Shown piece by piece: positions 35,049 to 43,102 of a DNA stretch of 64,000 nt. The position numbers and the translations under genes are program-made. Below the pieces are notes generated by a model, which was given only the letters and a program-made list of their open reading frames with translations, was not told the origin of the DNA and did no database searches. Source of the stretch: DAISKN01 sp963716925 (GTDB lineage Bacteria > Acidobacteriota > Vicinamibacteria > Marinacidobacterales > SMYC01). Location: assembly GCA_963716925.1 (NCBI GenBank), contig CAVQUX010000014.1:434001-498000 (forward strand), read 5' to 3'. The stretch's first letter is position 1; each line of letters opens with the position of its first letter.

Positions 35049-35953
35049 GCCGGGAGCGGTTGAAGCGGCTCCTGAAGAAGACTCCCGTGGTGAGCCCCTT
35101 CCTGGTCCTGGGGGATCCGACTCCCGAACTCTCTCTCGAGCTCGCGAAGACCGCGGTCGATTCCGGTGCGGGAGCGCTCGAGATCGGATTTCCCTACGGA
35201 GATCCGGTAGCCGACGGCCCCGCGATCCAGAGAGCGGACCTGCGCGCGCTATCCGGAGGCACCTCGACTTCGGGCGCATTCGCGCTTCTCGCGCGGATTC
35301 ACGACGCCCGTCCGAAGGTCCCCTTGAACCTCCTGGTCTACGGGAACCTCGTCCACGCGCGCGGATTCGAGCGCTTCGCCAGGGAAGCCGTTGCCGCGGG
35401 AGCCTCGTCCCTGCTCGTCCCCGACGTGCCTCTCGAAGAGAGCGCCCCTTTGAAACGCGCCTGCCGCGCCGCGGGGCTCGCGCACGTACAACTCGTGGGT
35501 CCCCTGACGGCGGCGGAGCGCCTGCGGCGGATCGACCGGGCCGCCGACGGATTTCTCTACCTCGTCGCCCATCAAGGAATCACGGGAGTGCGCGAGGGGG
35601 ACTTCTCGGAGGTCGAATCGCTCGTCTCTCGAACAGCCTCGGCGGTCCGCAACCCCGTCTGCCTGGGATTCGGGCTCTCCAAGCCGGAACAGATCGCGCG
35701 CGCATTCGCTTCGGGCGCGCGCCTCGCCGTCGTGGGAAGCCACCTGGCAAACGTCATCGGAGATGCATGGGAGGGACCGCGCAGCGATCGCGGCGAGGAG
35801 CTGGTCTCTCGCTTCGCCGCCGCATTCCGAGAGCTTGCAGCGGGGCCCGGAGGGCCCCTGAATTTCGGCGCGCGGGGGTGGGGCCCCGCGCTCGGCGCCC
35901 GGAGGGCGCCTGATTTGAGCGCGCGGGGGTGGGGCCCCGCGCGCACTAAGTGA
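35045..35953 (+). CDS. trpA: Tryptophan synthase alpha chain with repeat-derived C-terminal tail
   Basis: 302 residues from a TTG that overlaps the trpB stop. It cleaves indole-3-glycerol phosphate and channels indole to TrpB. Catalytic E46 is in GALEIGFPYGDP and D57 in PVADGPAIQRA; phosphate-binding LGFGLSKPEQ and VVGSHLANVI are present. Normal TrpA ends near residue 270, and residues beyond about 268 are encoded by two copies of a 52-bp GC-rich repeat, giving the repeated peptide ARGWGPA. The native stop appears to have been lost to the repeat insertion. Confidence 0.94.
   Translation: MSRERLKRLLKKTPVVSPFLVLGDPTPELSLELAKTAVDSGAGALEIGFPYGDPVADGPAIQRADLRALSGGTSTSGAFALLARIHDARPKVPLNLLVYGNLVHARGFERFAREAVAAGASSLLVPDVPLEESAPLKRACRAAGLAHVQLVGPLTAAERLRRIDRAADGFLYLVAHQGITGVREGDFSEVESLVSRTASAVRNPVCLGFGLSKPEQIARAFASGARLAVVGSHLANVIGDAWEGPRSDRGEELVSRFAAAFRELAAGPGGPLNFGARGWGPALGARRAPDLSARGWGPARTK
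35846..35946 (+). repeat. Two tandem 52-bp hairpin repeats inside the trpA 3' end
   Basis: Units start at 35846 and 35898 (CCCGGAGGGC...). Each contains an identical 8-bp stem GCGCGGGG/CCCCGCGC with 6-base loop GTGGGG (35870-35877 with 35884-35891, and 35921-35928 with 35935-35942). They look like a REP-type palindromic element in tandem. They are translated as the trpA tail and may also stabilise mRNA or pause transcription before the DAHP-synthase-like gene. Confidence 0.8.
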
Positions 35954-35963
35954 AGCCAAAACC

Positions 35964-36977
35964 ATGCTCGTGATCATGAGACAGGGCAGCACTCGAAAGG
36001 AGTGCGATGCGGTCGAGGAAGCGATCCGGAGAATGGGCTACGTTCCCCTCCCGGTGCCGGGGGCGAACCGCACCGCGATCTGCGTCACCGGCAACCGTGG
36101 TCCGGTGGAGTCCGCCCTGCTCGTACAGCTTCCCGGAGTCCTCGAGTGCATTCCCGTCACCAAGCCCTACAAGCTCGTGAGCCGGGAGGTTCATCCCGAC
36201 GACACCGTGATCGACGTCGAGGGAGTCCGCATCGGAAGCGGAGAGGCGACGCTCGTCGCCGGACCCTCGAGCGTCGAGACCGAGGCCCGCACGCTCGAGA
36301 TCGCGCGGCGGGTGAAAGCGGCGGGGGCGCATCTCTTTCGCGCGGGGGCTTACAAGCCCCACTCCAGCCCCTACTCGTTTCAGGGGCTGGGAGAAGAGGG
36401 ACTGCACACGCTTTCGCGGATTCGCGACGAGGTCGGGATTCCCGTGGTGAGCGAGGTCTCGGACACCTCGATGGCGGAGAATGTCGCCGGCCACGTCGAC
36501 GTTCTTCAAGTCGGCGCGCGGAGCATGCAGAACTTCTCGCTGCTGAAGAGGCTGGGAGAGCTCGGCCGCCCGGTGCTCCTCGAGCGAGGAATCTCGGCGA
36601 CGCTCGAGGAGTGGCTCATGGCGGCGGAGTACCTCCTCGCCGAAGGCAACCCCCGCGTGATCCTCTGCGAACGCGGCGTTCGCACGTTCAACAGCCACTC
36701 GCCCAATACTCTCGACCTGAACGTGGTTCCCCTGGCGCGCCAGATCAGCCACCTTCCGGTTCTCGTCGACCCCTCGCACGGAGTGGGCATGCGGGACCGC
36801 GTGCGGCCTCTAGCGCGGGCGGCGCTCGCGGCTGGAGCGCATGGACTGGTGATGGAGGTCCACACCCATCCAGATACGGCATACTCCGACGCGCAGCAGA
36901 CGATCGACGTCGAGACTTTCCGCGGGATCGTGGAGGACGTGGAGGTGATGCGAAGACTCACGCCGCTCTTCCCATAG
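35964..36977 (+). CDS. DAHP synthase homologue (type I-beta) with altered active site
   Basis: 337 residues: N-terminal ferredoxin-like regulatory domain (1-70, MLVIMRQGSTRKECDAV) and TIM barrel, as in Thermotoga and Bacillus 3-deoxy-7-phosphoheptulonate synthases. These make the first shikimate intermediate from PEP and erythrose-4-phosphate. Family residues kept: YKP, SPYSFQGLGEEGL, LCERGVRTF, VDPSHGVGMRD and MEVHTHPDTAYSDAQQ. Residues changed: the metal-ligand Cys of GPCSVE is Ser102 (AGPSSVETEA), KPRTSP is KPHSSP (H133), and TRNTLDL is HSPNTLDL. It lies 10 bases after trpA, so it is Trp-regulated by context. Activity is uncertain. Confidence 0.85.
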   Translation: MLVIMRQGSTRKECDAVEEAIRRMGYVPLPVPGANRTAICVTGNRGPVESALLVQLPGVLECIPVTKPYKLVSREVHPDDTVIDVEGVRIGSGEATLVAGPSSVETEARTLEIARRVKAAGAHLFRAGAYKPHSSPYSFQGLGEEGLHTLSRIRDEVGIPVVSEVSDTSMAENVAGHVDVLQVGARSMQNFSLLKRLGELGRPVLLERGISATLEEWLMAAEYLLAEGNPRVILCERGVRTFNSHSPNTLDLNVVPLARQISHLPVLVDPSHGVGMRDRVRPLARAALAAGAHGLVMEVHTHPDTAYSDAQQTIDVETFRGIVEDVEVMRRLTPLFP

Positions 36978-37074
36978 GTCCCATAGGTCAACAAAAAGAA
37001 AAAACGCAAAGGCGCAAAGACGCAAAGGCGCAAAGAAGAAATGGAATTCCGTTGCGCCCTTGCGTCTTTGCGTT
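36971..37074. repeat. GCAAAG tandem repeat with inverted copy between convergent genes
   Basis: A direct repeat CCCATAGGT (36971-36979 and 36981-36989) is followed by four tandem GCAAAG-containing units (37005-37035, ACGCAAAGGCGCAAAG type). Across a short spacer comes an inverted copy (37052-37074, TTGCGCCCTTGCGTCTTTGC). Together they can form a long imperfect hairpin between the DAHP-synthase-like gene and the FabZ-like gene and may terminate both. Similar CGCAAAG-type arrays occur in scattered intergenic sites of many environmental genomes. Confidence 0.7.
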
Positions 37075-37091
37075 CGATTCCCCTTTCGAGT

Positions 37092-37511
37092 CTAGCCGAG
37101 AGCGAAGCTCATTACACCCTTGGCCACCAGCCCGTCGTCGACAAAGGCTTCGACCGCGAGAATGCCGAAGCGCGATCGGAGCTTCTTGATCCGGGCCTCG
37201 ACGAGAACCCGGGCGCCGACCGGGACCCTTCTGGCGAACTCCGTTTCCTCGATCGACCGGAAATAGATGGTCCTCCCGCGGTTCTCCTCCGGGAAGAGCA
37301 CGAGGATCGCGCCGACTTGCGCCATGGATTCCGCCAGGAGCGTCGAAGGGAAGAATCGCTCTTCCCCCTCTCGCGCCAGAAACAACTCGGTCTCCTTCAC
37401 CAGGAACTCACCGGCAATCCGCTCCCCGGGAACGATGTCGGAGATGGAGTCCACGAACAGGAAGGGCGGCCGGTGCGGAAGTATCGCCTGGATTTGCGCG
37501 AGGTCGAGCAT
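37092..37511 (-). CDS. FabZ-like 3-hydroxyacyl-ACP dehydratase
   Basis: 139 residues starting MLDLAQIQAILPHRPPFLFVD at 37511; an in-frame ATG at 37541 is less likely. It has a hot-dog fold with the catalytic His in LPHRPPFLFVD and Glu in STLLAESMAQVGAILVL. FabZ removes water from 3-hydroxyacyl-ACP in fatty-acid synthesis. The insert between strands and the weak match of PGERIAGEFLVKETELF mean it could also be a FabA/FabZ-like dehydratase of a specialised pathway. It is a single gene on the minus strand. Confidence 0.85.
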   Translation of the reverse strand: MLDLAQIQAILPHRPPFLFVDSISDIVPGERIAGEFLVKETELFLAREGEERFFPSTLLAESMAQVGAILVLFPEENRGRTIYFRSIEETEFARRVPVGARVLVEARIKKLRSRFGILAVEAFVDDGLVAKGVMSFALG

Positions 37512-37619
37512 GTCTTTCTGGAAAAGACGCCGGGACCCCAATATATCAAGCTTTTAGCGAAAATACTGAAGCCCGGCGCCGCAAGTGCCGATACGATCTC
37601 CTCGAGGAGCTCCCACTCC

Positions 37620-39704
37620 GTGCTCTCCCCCGCTCGATTCAAGACCCCGCTCGCCGCCGTCGTCGCGGCCGGCATCGCCTATGCGTGCTACTGGCTCCTT
37701 CCCGGGATCGCCGGACTCGCCGCCGCTCTCGGTCTGGCGCTCTCCGTCGGTTGGCTCATCTCCGGCAGAAGACGGGCCCCGATCGTGGAATCGGAGCTCA
37801 TCTCGAACCTGAGCCACGAAATGCGCACTCCCCTGAACGGGATCCTGGGGCTGACCCAGGTCCTGATCGAGAACCGGTCCGGCTCGGAGGAGCGCGAGAT
37901 CCTGGAGATGGTCAAGGCCTCGGGGGAGTCTCTCCTGCGGGTTCTCAACGATCTCCTCGACTTCTCGAAGATCCAGGCGGGGAGGATTCGCCTGGAGTCG
38001 AACGAGTTCCGCTTGAGGCGCTGGGTCCGGCAGTCGGTTGCCCTCCACGCTCCCCAGGTCCACCGCAAAGGCCTTCAGATCGCCTACTGGGTCGCGCCCG
38101 ATGTTCCGGACCTCGTGATCGGCGACTCCCAGCGCCTGCGACAGGTGCTCTGGAACCTCATCGCGAACGCGATCAAGTTCACCGAAGAGGGCGAGATCCT
38201 GGTCGAGGTCCAGGCGTCCCCGGGCGCTGCCAAGGGCCGATCCCGCCTTCGCTTCTCCGTCGCCGATACCGGCGTCGGTATTCCTCCGGGAAGCCGGTCC
38301 GTCATCTTCGGAGCATTCACGCAGGGAGAGAACGCGAAGCCGGAACAGGGTGGGCTCGGTCTGGGGCTCGCAATCTCGAACGAGATCGTCGGCAGGATGG
38401 GAGGCGCCATCACCGTCGAGAGCGAGCCTTCGAAGGGCAGCCGGTTCGAGTTCGAAGTCGAGCTCGAGAGCGTTCTCGAGAAGACGCCCCAGGAGCGGCG
38501 CTCGTTTCCCGGCCTGCGCGCGCTCGTGGTCGACGAAAGTCCCTGGGAGCTCGAGGTGATCGCGAAGGAGATCGGCGCCCTCGGCATCGAGGTAGAGACC
38601 GCGTCTTCGCCTTCGACCGCTCGACTCGCGGTCGAGAAGGCTATCGAGGGCGGCCGGACTTACTCCTTTCTCCTGCTCGAGTCCCGCCGGCTGGAGAGCG
38701 CCCTCTCCTTCGCAGCGGATGTCCGGGAGCTCGCCGGGATTCCCGTAGTTCTGCTCCTGCTCACTCACCAGCGTGTGAGTCCCGACGTACTCCGCTCCCG
38801 CGACATCGCCGGCACTCTGACCAAGCCGGTCGCGCCCACGCACCTCGTGCGGGCGATCGAGATCCTGAGCCGCGGCGACCGGGTGGAGAAGCCGGAGGAC
38901 GTCCAGACCCAGGGAATGGATCGCCCCCTTCTCGCCGGCGTCAAGGTGCTTCTCGCCGAGGACCATCCCATCAATCGCACGGTCGTCGTTCGGCTCCTCG
39001 GGAACCAGGGGGCGTCCGTCTCCGCGGCCGCGAACGGGAGAGAAGCGCTCGACCTCTGGTCGAAGGACAGGTTCGACATCCTGGTCCTCGACCTGGAAAT
39101 GCCCGAAATCGACGGGATCGGGGTCGCCCGGGAAATCCGAGCGCGTGAGCGAGGCACGAACCGACGGCTTCCCATCATCGCCCTCACCGCTCATGCGCGG
39201 GAGGAGCAGCGCGAGCGCTGCTTCGAAGCGGGAATGGACGGGTTCGTCACCAAGCCGTTCGCCGAGAGCGAGCTCACCTCCGTCATGGGCTCGGTTTTGA
39301 AGCTGCGGAGCTTCGGGAAGCCCAAGGCATCGGAAACGGCTGCGGACGAGCAGGCACTCGAGGTGCTCGACCGGGAGGAGGCCATGCGCCGCGCGAGCGG
39401 AGACCGGGCCCTTCTGGCCGAGCTCACCGGAATCTTCCTGGAGGAGACGCCGCAGACCCTTTCGAAGATCGAGCTGGCGCTCGAAGCCCGGGACGCGAAA
39501 GCCATCGAGCGGCTCGCGCACCGCCTCAAGGGGGCGCTCCTCACCCTGGCCGCTCCCGCGGCGGCCAGAGCCGCGCTCGAGCTCGAGAACGCGGCGGGCG
39601 GCGGCCCGGGCGATGCGGTCCGCGAAGCCGTCGACCGGCTTCGACGGGAGGTCTCGCGACTCGAGGAGGAGCTGAAAAGCCTGACTTTCGAGCCGAAGCT
39701 CTGA
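37620..39704 (+). CDS. Hybrid histidine kinase: HisKA-HATPase-pseudoreceiver-receiver-Hpt
   Basis: 694 residues from the GTG at 37620 after GAGGAG. It has two membrane helices (about 10-27 and 29-48) with almost no periplasmic loop, then HisKA with phosphoacceptor H66 in SNLSHEMRTPLNG and HATPase_c (NLIANAIKFTEEGEI, VADTGVGIPPG, GGLGLGLAISNEIV). A first receiver-like domain (LRALVVDESPWELEV) has LLLESR in place of the phosphoacceptor Asp. The second receiver is complete (LLAEDHPINR, D491 in VLDLEMPEIDG, TKPF). A C-terminal Hpt has H634 in LAHRLKGALL. No separate sensor domain is visible and no response regulator is adjacent. Confidence 0.9.
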   Translation: MLSPARFKTPLAAVVAAGIAYACYWLLPGIAGLAAALGLALSVGWLISGRRRAPIVESELISNLSHEMRTPLNGILGLTQVLIENRSGSEEREILEMVKASGESLLRVLNDLLDFSKIQAGRIRLESNEFRLRRWVRQSVALHAPQVHRKGLQIAYWVAPDVPDLVIGDSQRLRQVLWNLIANAIKFTEEGEILVEVQASPGAAKGRSRLRFSVADTGVGIPPGSRSVIFGAFTQGENAKPEQGGLGLGLAISNEIVGRMGGAITVESEPSKGSRFEFEVELESVLEKTPQERRSFPGLRALVVDESPWELEVIAKEIGALGIEVETASSPSTARLAVEKAIEGGRTYSFLLLESRRLESALSFAADVRELAGIPVVLLLLTHQRVSPDVLRSRDIAGTLTKPVAPTHLVRAIEILSRGDRVEKPEDVQTQGMDRPLLAGVKVLLAEDHPINRTVVVRLLGNQGASVSAAANGREALDLWSKDRFDILVLDLEMPEIDGIGVAREIRARERGTNRRLPIIALTAHAREEQRERCFEAGMDGFVTKPFAESELTSVMGSVLKLRSFGKPKASETAADEQALEVLDREEAMRRASGDRALLAELTGIFLEETPQTLSKIELALEARDAKAIERLAHRLKGALLTLAAPAAARAALELENAAGGGPGDAVREAVDRLRREVSRLEEELKSLTFEPKL

Positions 39705-39782
39705 GCGGCTTTGACCCGCCCTCGCGAGCGGTTATTCTAGGGAGGCCACGAGGAGGGAGGAGGCGCTTCCCGAGGAACGAAG

Positions 39783-41087
39783 TTGACCAAGCTCGAAACC
39801 GACGACACGGGCGTAGGCAGCTACTTCATCGCGAACTACCCCCCGTTCTCGTTCTGGAAGTCCGAGGACCTGAAGGCCGCGGAGGAAGCCCTGGACCGCC
39901 CGGGCACGGGCGTCCCGCTCGGCCTCTACGTCCACATCCCCTTCTGCCGGAAGCGCTGCAAGTTCTGCTATTTTCGCGTCTACACCGACAAGAACAGCCG
40001 GGACATCGAGACCTACCTTCGAGCGGTGACGACGGAGGTCGAGCTCCTCAGCCGGCGCCGGGTGTTCGAGCGTCCGCTCCAGTTCGTCTACTTCGGAGGC
40101 GGGACCCCGTCGTTCCTTTCCGCGGCGCAGATCGAGAGCCTGGTCGAGGGGCTGACGAAGAGCATCTCCTGGGATTCCGCCGAGGAGGTCACGTTCGAGT
40201 GCGAGCCGGGCACTCTGAGCCGCGCCAAGGTGAAGGCGCTCGCCGGGATCGGGGTGACCCGCCTCTCGCTCGGCATCGAGAACTTCGACGACGGCGTCCT
40301 CGAGGAGAACGGCCGCGCGCACCTTTCGGCCGAGATCTACCGCGCCTGGGAGTGGATCGAGGAGGCTTCCTTCCCCGCGGTCAACGTCGACCTCATCGCG
40401 GGGATGGTGGGCGAGACCGACGAGAACTGGGACCGATGCCTCGAGAAGACGCTCGCGCTCTCCCCCGACAGCGTGACCATCTACCAGATGGAGCTCCCCT
40501 TCAACACCGTCTACTCGAAGGAGATGCTCGACGGATCCGGCAAGAGCCGCGTCGCCACTTGGTCCCAGAAGCGGGACTGGGTTCGCCGGGCGTTCGCGCG
40601 CTTCCAGGAAGCCGGATACCACGTCTCGAGCGGCTACACGCTCGTCCGGGATCCCGAGCGATGCAAGTTCGTCTACCGAGACGCGCTCTGGCGCGGAGCG
40701 GACATGGTGGGAGTGGGGGTCGCGTCCTTTTCCCACGTCTCCTCGGTGCACTACCAGAACCTGGACCGGTTCGAGGACTACGTCGAGGCGCTCGCCCAGG
40801 GAAGGCTTCCCCTCTCGCGAGCCCTTCGGGTCTCCGATCGCGAACGCCTCATCCGCGAGCTGGTGCTCCAGATGAAGCTCGGACGTCTCGACGCTTCCTA
40901 CTTCCGGGATAAGTTCGGCGCCTCGATCCTTGAGGACTTCCGGGCGCCTTTCACGGCGCTCCGGGACGAGGGGTACCTCGACTGGAAGAAAGACCGGATC
41001 GAGCTCACGAGCGAAGGGCTGCTGCGGGTGGACAGCCTGCTTCCCGGGTTCTTCCTCCCCCAGCACCGGGGCGCTCGATACACCTGA
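39783..41087 (+). CDS. Radical SAM coproporphyrinogen III oxidase-like protein (HemN/HemW family)
   Basis: 434 residues from a TTG after GAGGAACGAAG. The radical SAM cluster motif CRKRCKFCYF (CxxxCxxC) sits in GLYVHIPFC, followed by VYFGGGTPSFLS (SAM binding), EPGTLSRAKVKALAGIGVTRLSLGIENFDD and a C-terminal winged-helix (YLDWKKDRIELTSEGLLRVD). Unlike HemW, which starts with VHIPFC near the N-terminus, this has about 45 extra residues (GSYFIANYPPFSFW). It may be an oxygen-independent coproporphyrinogen oxidase or a related radical SAM enzyme; I cannot decide between heme synthesis and another role. Confidence 0.88.
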   Translation: MTKLETDDTGVGSYFIANYPPFSFWKSEDLKAAEEALDRPGTGVPLGLYVHIPFCRKRCKFCYFRVYTDKNSRDIETYLRAVTTEVELLSRRRVFERPLQFVYFGGGTPSFLSAAQIESLVEGLTKSISWDSAEEVTFECEPGTLSRAKVKALAGIGVTRLSLGIENFDDGVLEENGRAHLSAEIYRAWEWIEEASFPAVNVDLIAGMVGETDENWDRCLEKTLALSPDSVTIYQMELPFNTVYSKEMLDGSGKSRVATWSQKRDWVRRAFARFQEAGYHVSSGYTLVRDPERCKFVYRDALWRGADMVGVGVASFSHVSSVHYQNLDRFEDYVEALAQGRLPLSRALRVSDRERLIRELVLQMKLGRLDASYFRDKFGASILEDFRAPFTALRDEGYLDWKKDRIELTSEGLLRVDSLLPGFFLPQHRGARYT

Positions 41088-41099
41088 CAGAACTCGCTC

Positions 41100-41648
41100 T
41101 CATTCGCAGTCCTGGGCCGACGGATCGCACAAGTCGGCGACCAGCACTACTCCCTGACTCAGCAGGAACGTGCGCGTGTTTTTCAGCTGGCGCGGCTCGT
41201 CGCTCTCCTGCCCCGAGTCGAAAAGCTGGAGCGCCGGAGCGGTCTCGATGAGCTCGAGCAGCGTCGCATCCAGAGTGGGACGAAGGAGGCGGCCGATGAC
41301 CCCCCGGAGGTGCTCGTCGCAGCTGCCGCCGGAAAGGGTGGCGTAGCATCCCGGCAGGAACGTCGAGGTGAGCGACAGGATCGTCTGCTCTCCCAGGTCG
41401 TGTCGAGGGACGGGGCTCCGCCCTCCCGGAACCGGAGCGACAGATCGCGGTCGATCACGTCGACCAGGAATTTCGCCGCCACCGTCTCCGAGCCGCTCGA
41501 GTCGATGGACAGGAGCTCGACAACCAGGTTCGGGGTCGCGTAAATGAGCCGCGTCTCGTCATCCTCGTCGGTGATGAGCGTGTAGGGCGCTCCCGCCTGG
41601 TGGTAGCGCACCCCGAAGCTGGAGCCGACGGCGGGCGGGCCTCCCCCT
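41100..41648 (-). pseudogene. Truncated and frameshifted gene fragment of unknown family
   Basis: The minus strand reads as the C-terminal end of a larger protein: PPAVGSSFGVRYHQAGAPY, LIYATPNLVVELLSIDSS and FLVDVIDRDLSLRF. A one-base frame change at about 41395-41430 leads into DLGEQTILSLTSTFLPGCYA, then IGRLLRPTLDATLLELIETA, ending DPSAQDCE at 41100. At the upstream end the frame meets a stop at about 41649-41651 without a start, at the point where base composition changes. The 5' part appears to have been replaced by the segment carrying the gene at 41659. No family recognised. Confidence 0.65.
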
Positions 41649-41658
41649 TACAACTGAG

Positions 41659-42576
41659 TTGACGGAGAAAGCTCGCTTCCTAGGAATCGTTGCTCTTACA
41701 GTTGGCTTGGTCCCGTTCCTCGGCGGCTTTCGATCTTCTCTTGCTCAAGCAGCACTCCATCTCGAGGCGCTCCGAGAAGGATGTACCGTCGAGAAGAGAC
41801 TCACCGGCCTTGCAAACACGATTGGTGCTTGGTTAGGTTGCGGCGAACAATCCGTTCTATTGACTCATCCGCTAAATCTCGTCGGACAGGTGAACATCCA
41901 GTCGGAAGCGGAAGCCCTGGAGTTTGTTAGACTCTTCTCTTCAAGGGACACATACTTTCTCTTTTCGAACTTTGGAAGGGTCGAGGTTCTTCCTAGCAAA
42001 GAAACGGGAGCGTATGCACTGGAGGAGCGGAAGGTTCATGAGATCGCGAAGTCACCGGAGGTCAAGAGAGTCGGTCCGCCAATCGCCCGCGTTGAGGTCT
42101 CCTCGGCGCGTGTTTTTCGCGAGGCACCAATAGGCCTTTTCATCGAAGCCGTTGAGGGGGTACCGTTGTCGAGGCTTGTAAGCCTAGGAGTCTTCGGTGA
42201 CTTTCGACCCGGCTTGACGATCGACGAGGCGACCGCCCGCTTCGGCCCTCCAGACCAGATGCGCTCGGATCGAAACAAGAAGACTGCTGTCTACGGATCA
42301 CCGACCGCGCGAATTGAAGTTGTTGACGAGCTATCGGGATCGGCTCTCGTGGGCTACCACAGGGTGACTTTGTATGCGTATCCGAAGCCTTTGAATGGTG
42401 CCTGCGGCGTGAAGGTGGCCGACGCGTTTGACGCTTCAGTCAAGGAGCGTCTCGCAGGCAAAGACATCGTCGAGGTGGCGATGGCCGAGGCCGGCGATGG
42501 CGAGCGTGTATGGGCGCTCGTGCACGATGGATGTGTGGAGGCTTTGAACTGGTGGATTCCGGCCAGCCAGCGTTGA
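41659..42576 (+). CDS. Orphan exported hypothetical protein on a lower-GC segment
   Basis: 305 residues from a TTG (MTEKARFLGIVALTVGLVPFLGG) with an N-terminal hydrophobic segment resembling a signal peptide. The mature part is a mixed alpha/beta protein (NLVGQVNIQSEAEALEFVRLF, GLTIDEATARFGPPDQMRSD). The latter motif resembles the small outer-membrane-assembly-type GxTxxEVxxxxGxP helix turn. Codon use is less GC-biased than neighbours: the 60 bases at 41941-42000 contain 26 G+C. It probably arrived by transfer. Function unknown. Confidence 0.65.
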   Translation: MTEKARFLGIVALTVGLVPFLGGFRSSLAQAALHLEALREGCTVEKRLTGLANTIGAWLGCGEQSVLLTHPLNLVGQVNIQSEAEALEFVRLFSSRDTYFLFSNFGRVEVLPSKETGAYALEERKVHEIAKSPEVKRVGPPIARVEVSSARVFREAPIGLFIEAVEGVPLSRLVSLGVFGDFRPGLTIDEATARFGPPDQMRSDRNKKTAVYGSPTARIEVVDELSGSALVGYHRVTLYAYPKPLNGACGVKVADAFDASVKERLAGKDIVEVAMAEAGDGERVWALVHDGCVEALNWWIPASQR

Positions 42577-42689
42577 TAAGCGACTGCTTGGACACGACGA
42601 CAGCGAGATGAGATCTCTGCTCGTACGTTGCGCTCTCGTCTTGGTCGGAGCTCTATTGGAAAGGCCTGCGGTCAAGCGGCCTGCAGCGG

Positions 42690-43066
42690 ATGAAATCCAC
42701 ATCGAGGACGCCATCGGCGCCGTCCACGCCCGCGCCGCCGATGCCGACAACACCGACGGGAAGGCGATCCTCGAGCTCTACATCAGCTCCTCCGCATCAA
42801 TTCCTCCCCGATCGTGGCCCTGAACCGAGCGTGAACGTTGCCAAGGTGGATGGCGAGGCGGGCCTCCGGGAGATTCGAGCTCTTGGGTGACGACCCCGCG
42901 CTCCGCAACTACTTCCTTTATCCGGCGGGAAGCGGTCGACTCCGGCTCCGGCTCGGCGAGCTTGCGCGAGCGGCGGAACGTTACCGCGAGGCTCTCTCTC
43001 GCCCCGCGAGCGAGCCGGAGCGGAGATCTTCTGAGCCGCAAGCTCCAAGAGTGCACGCGTAACTGA
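42690..43066 (+). pseudogene. Decayed C-terminus of an ECF-type RNA polymerase sigma factor (DUF6596-like)
   Basis: Read across frames, the segment gives the TPR-like C-terminus of SigJ/DUF6596 sigma factors: IEDAIGAVHARAADADNTDG-KAILELY, then (shifted) INSSPIVALNRA, then (shifted) NVAKVDGEAGLREIRALG, then DDPALRNYFLYPAGSGRL, and ALSRPASEPERR. At least four frame changes and missing bases separate these pieces (about 42785, 42830, 42888 and 43025), and no N-terminal sigma-2/sigma-4 regions remain. A hydrophobic 28-residue frame from 42608 (MRSLLVRCALVLVGALL) is fused in front and does not belong to the sigma factor. Confidence 0.7.
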
Positions 43067-43102
43067 GGTGCTATACTCGACTCGGCGCGGATAGAGCGGC
43101 CC

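Noticed and set aside
33750..35279. 509-codon minus-strand frame opposite trpB
   Set aside because: Antisense of a fully conserved trpB; no protein features.
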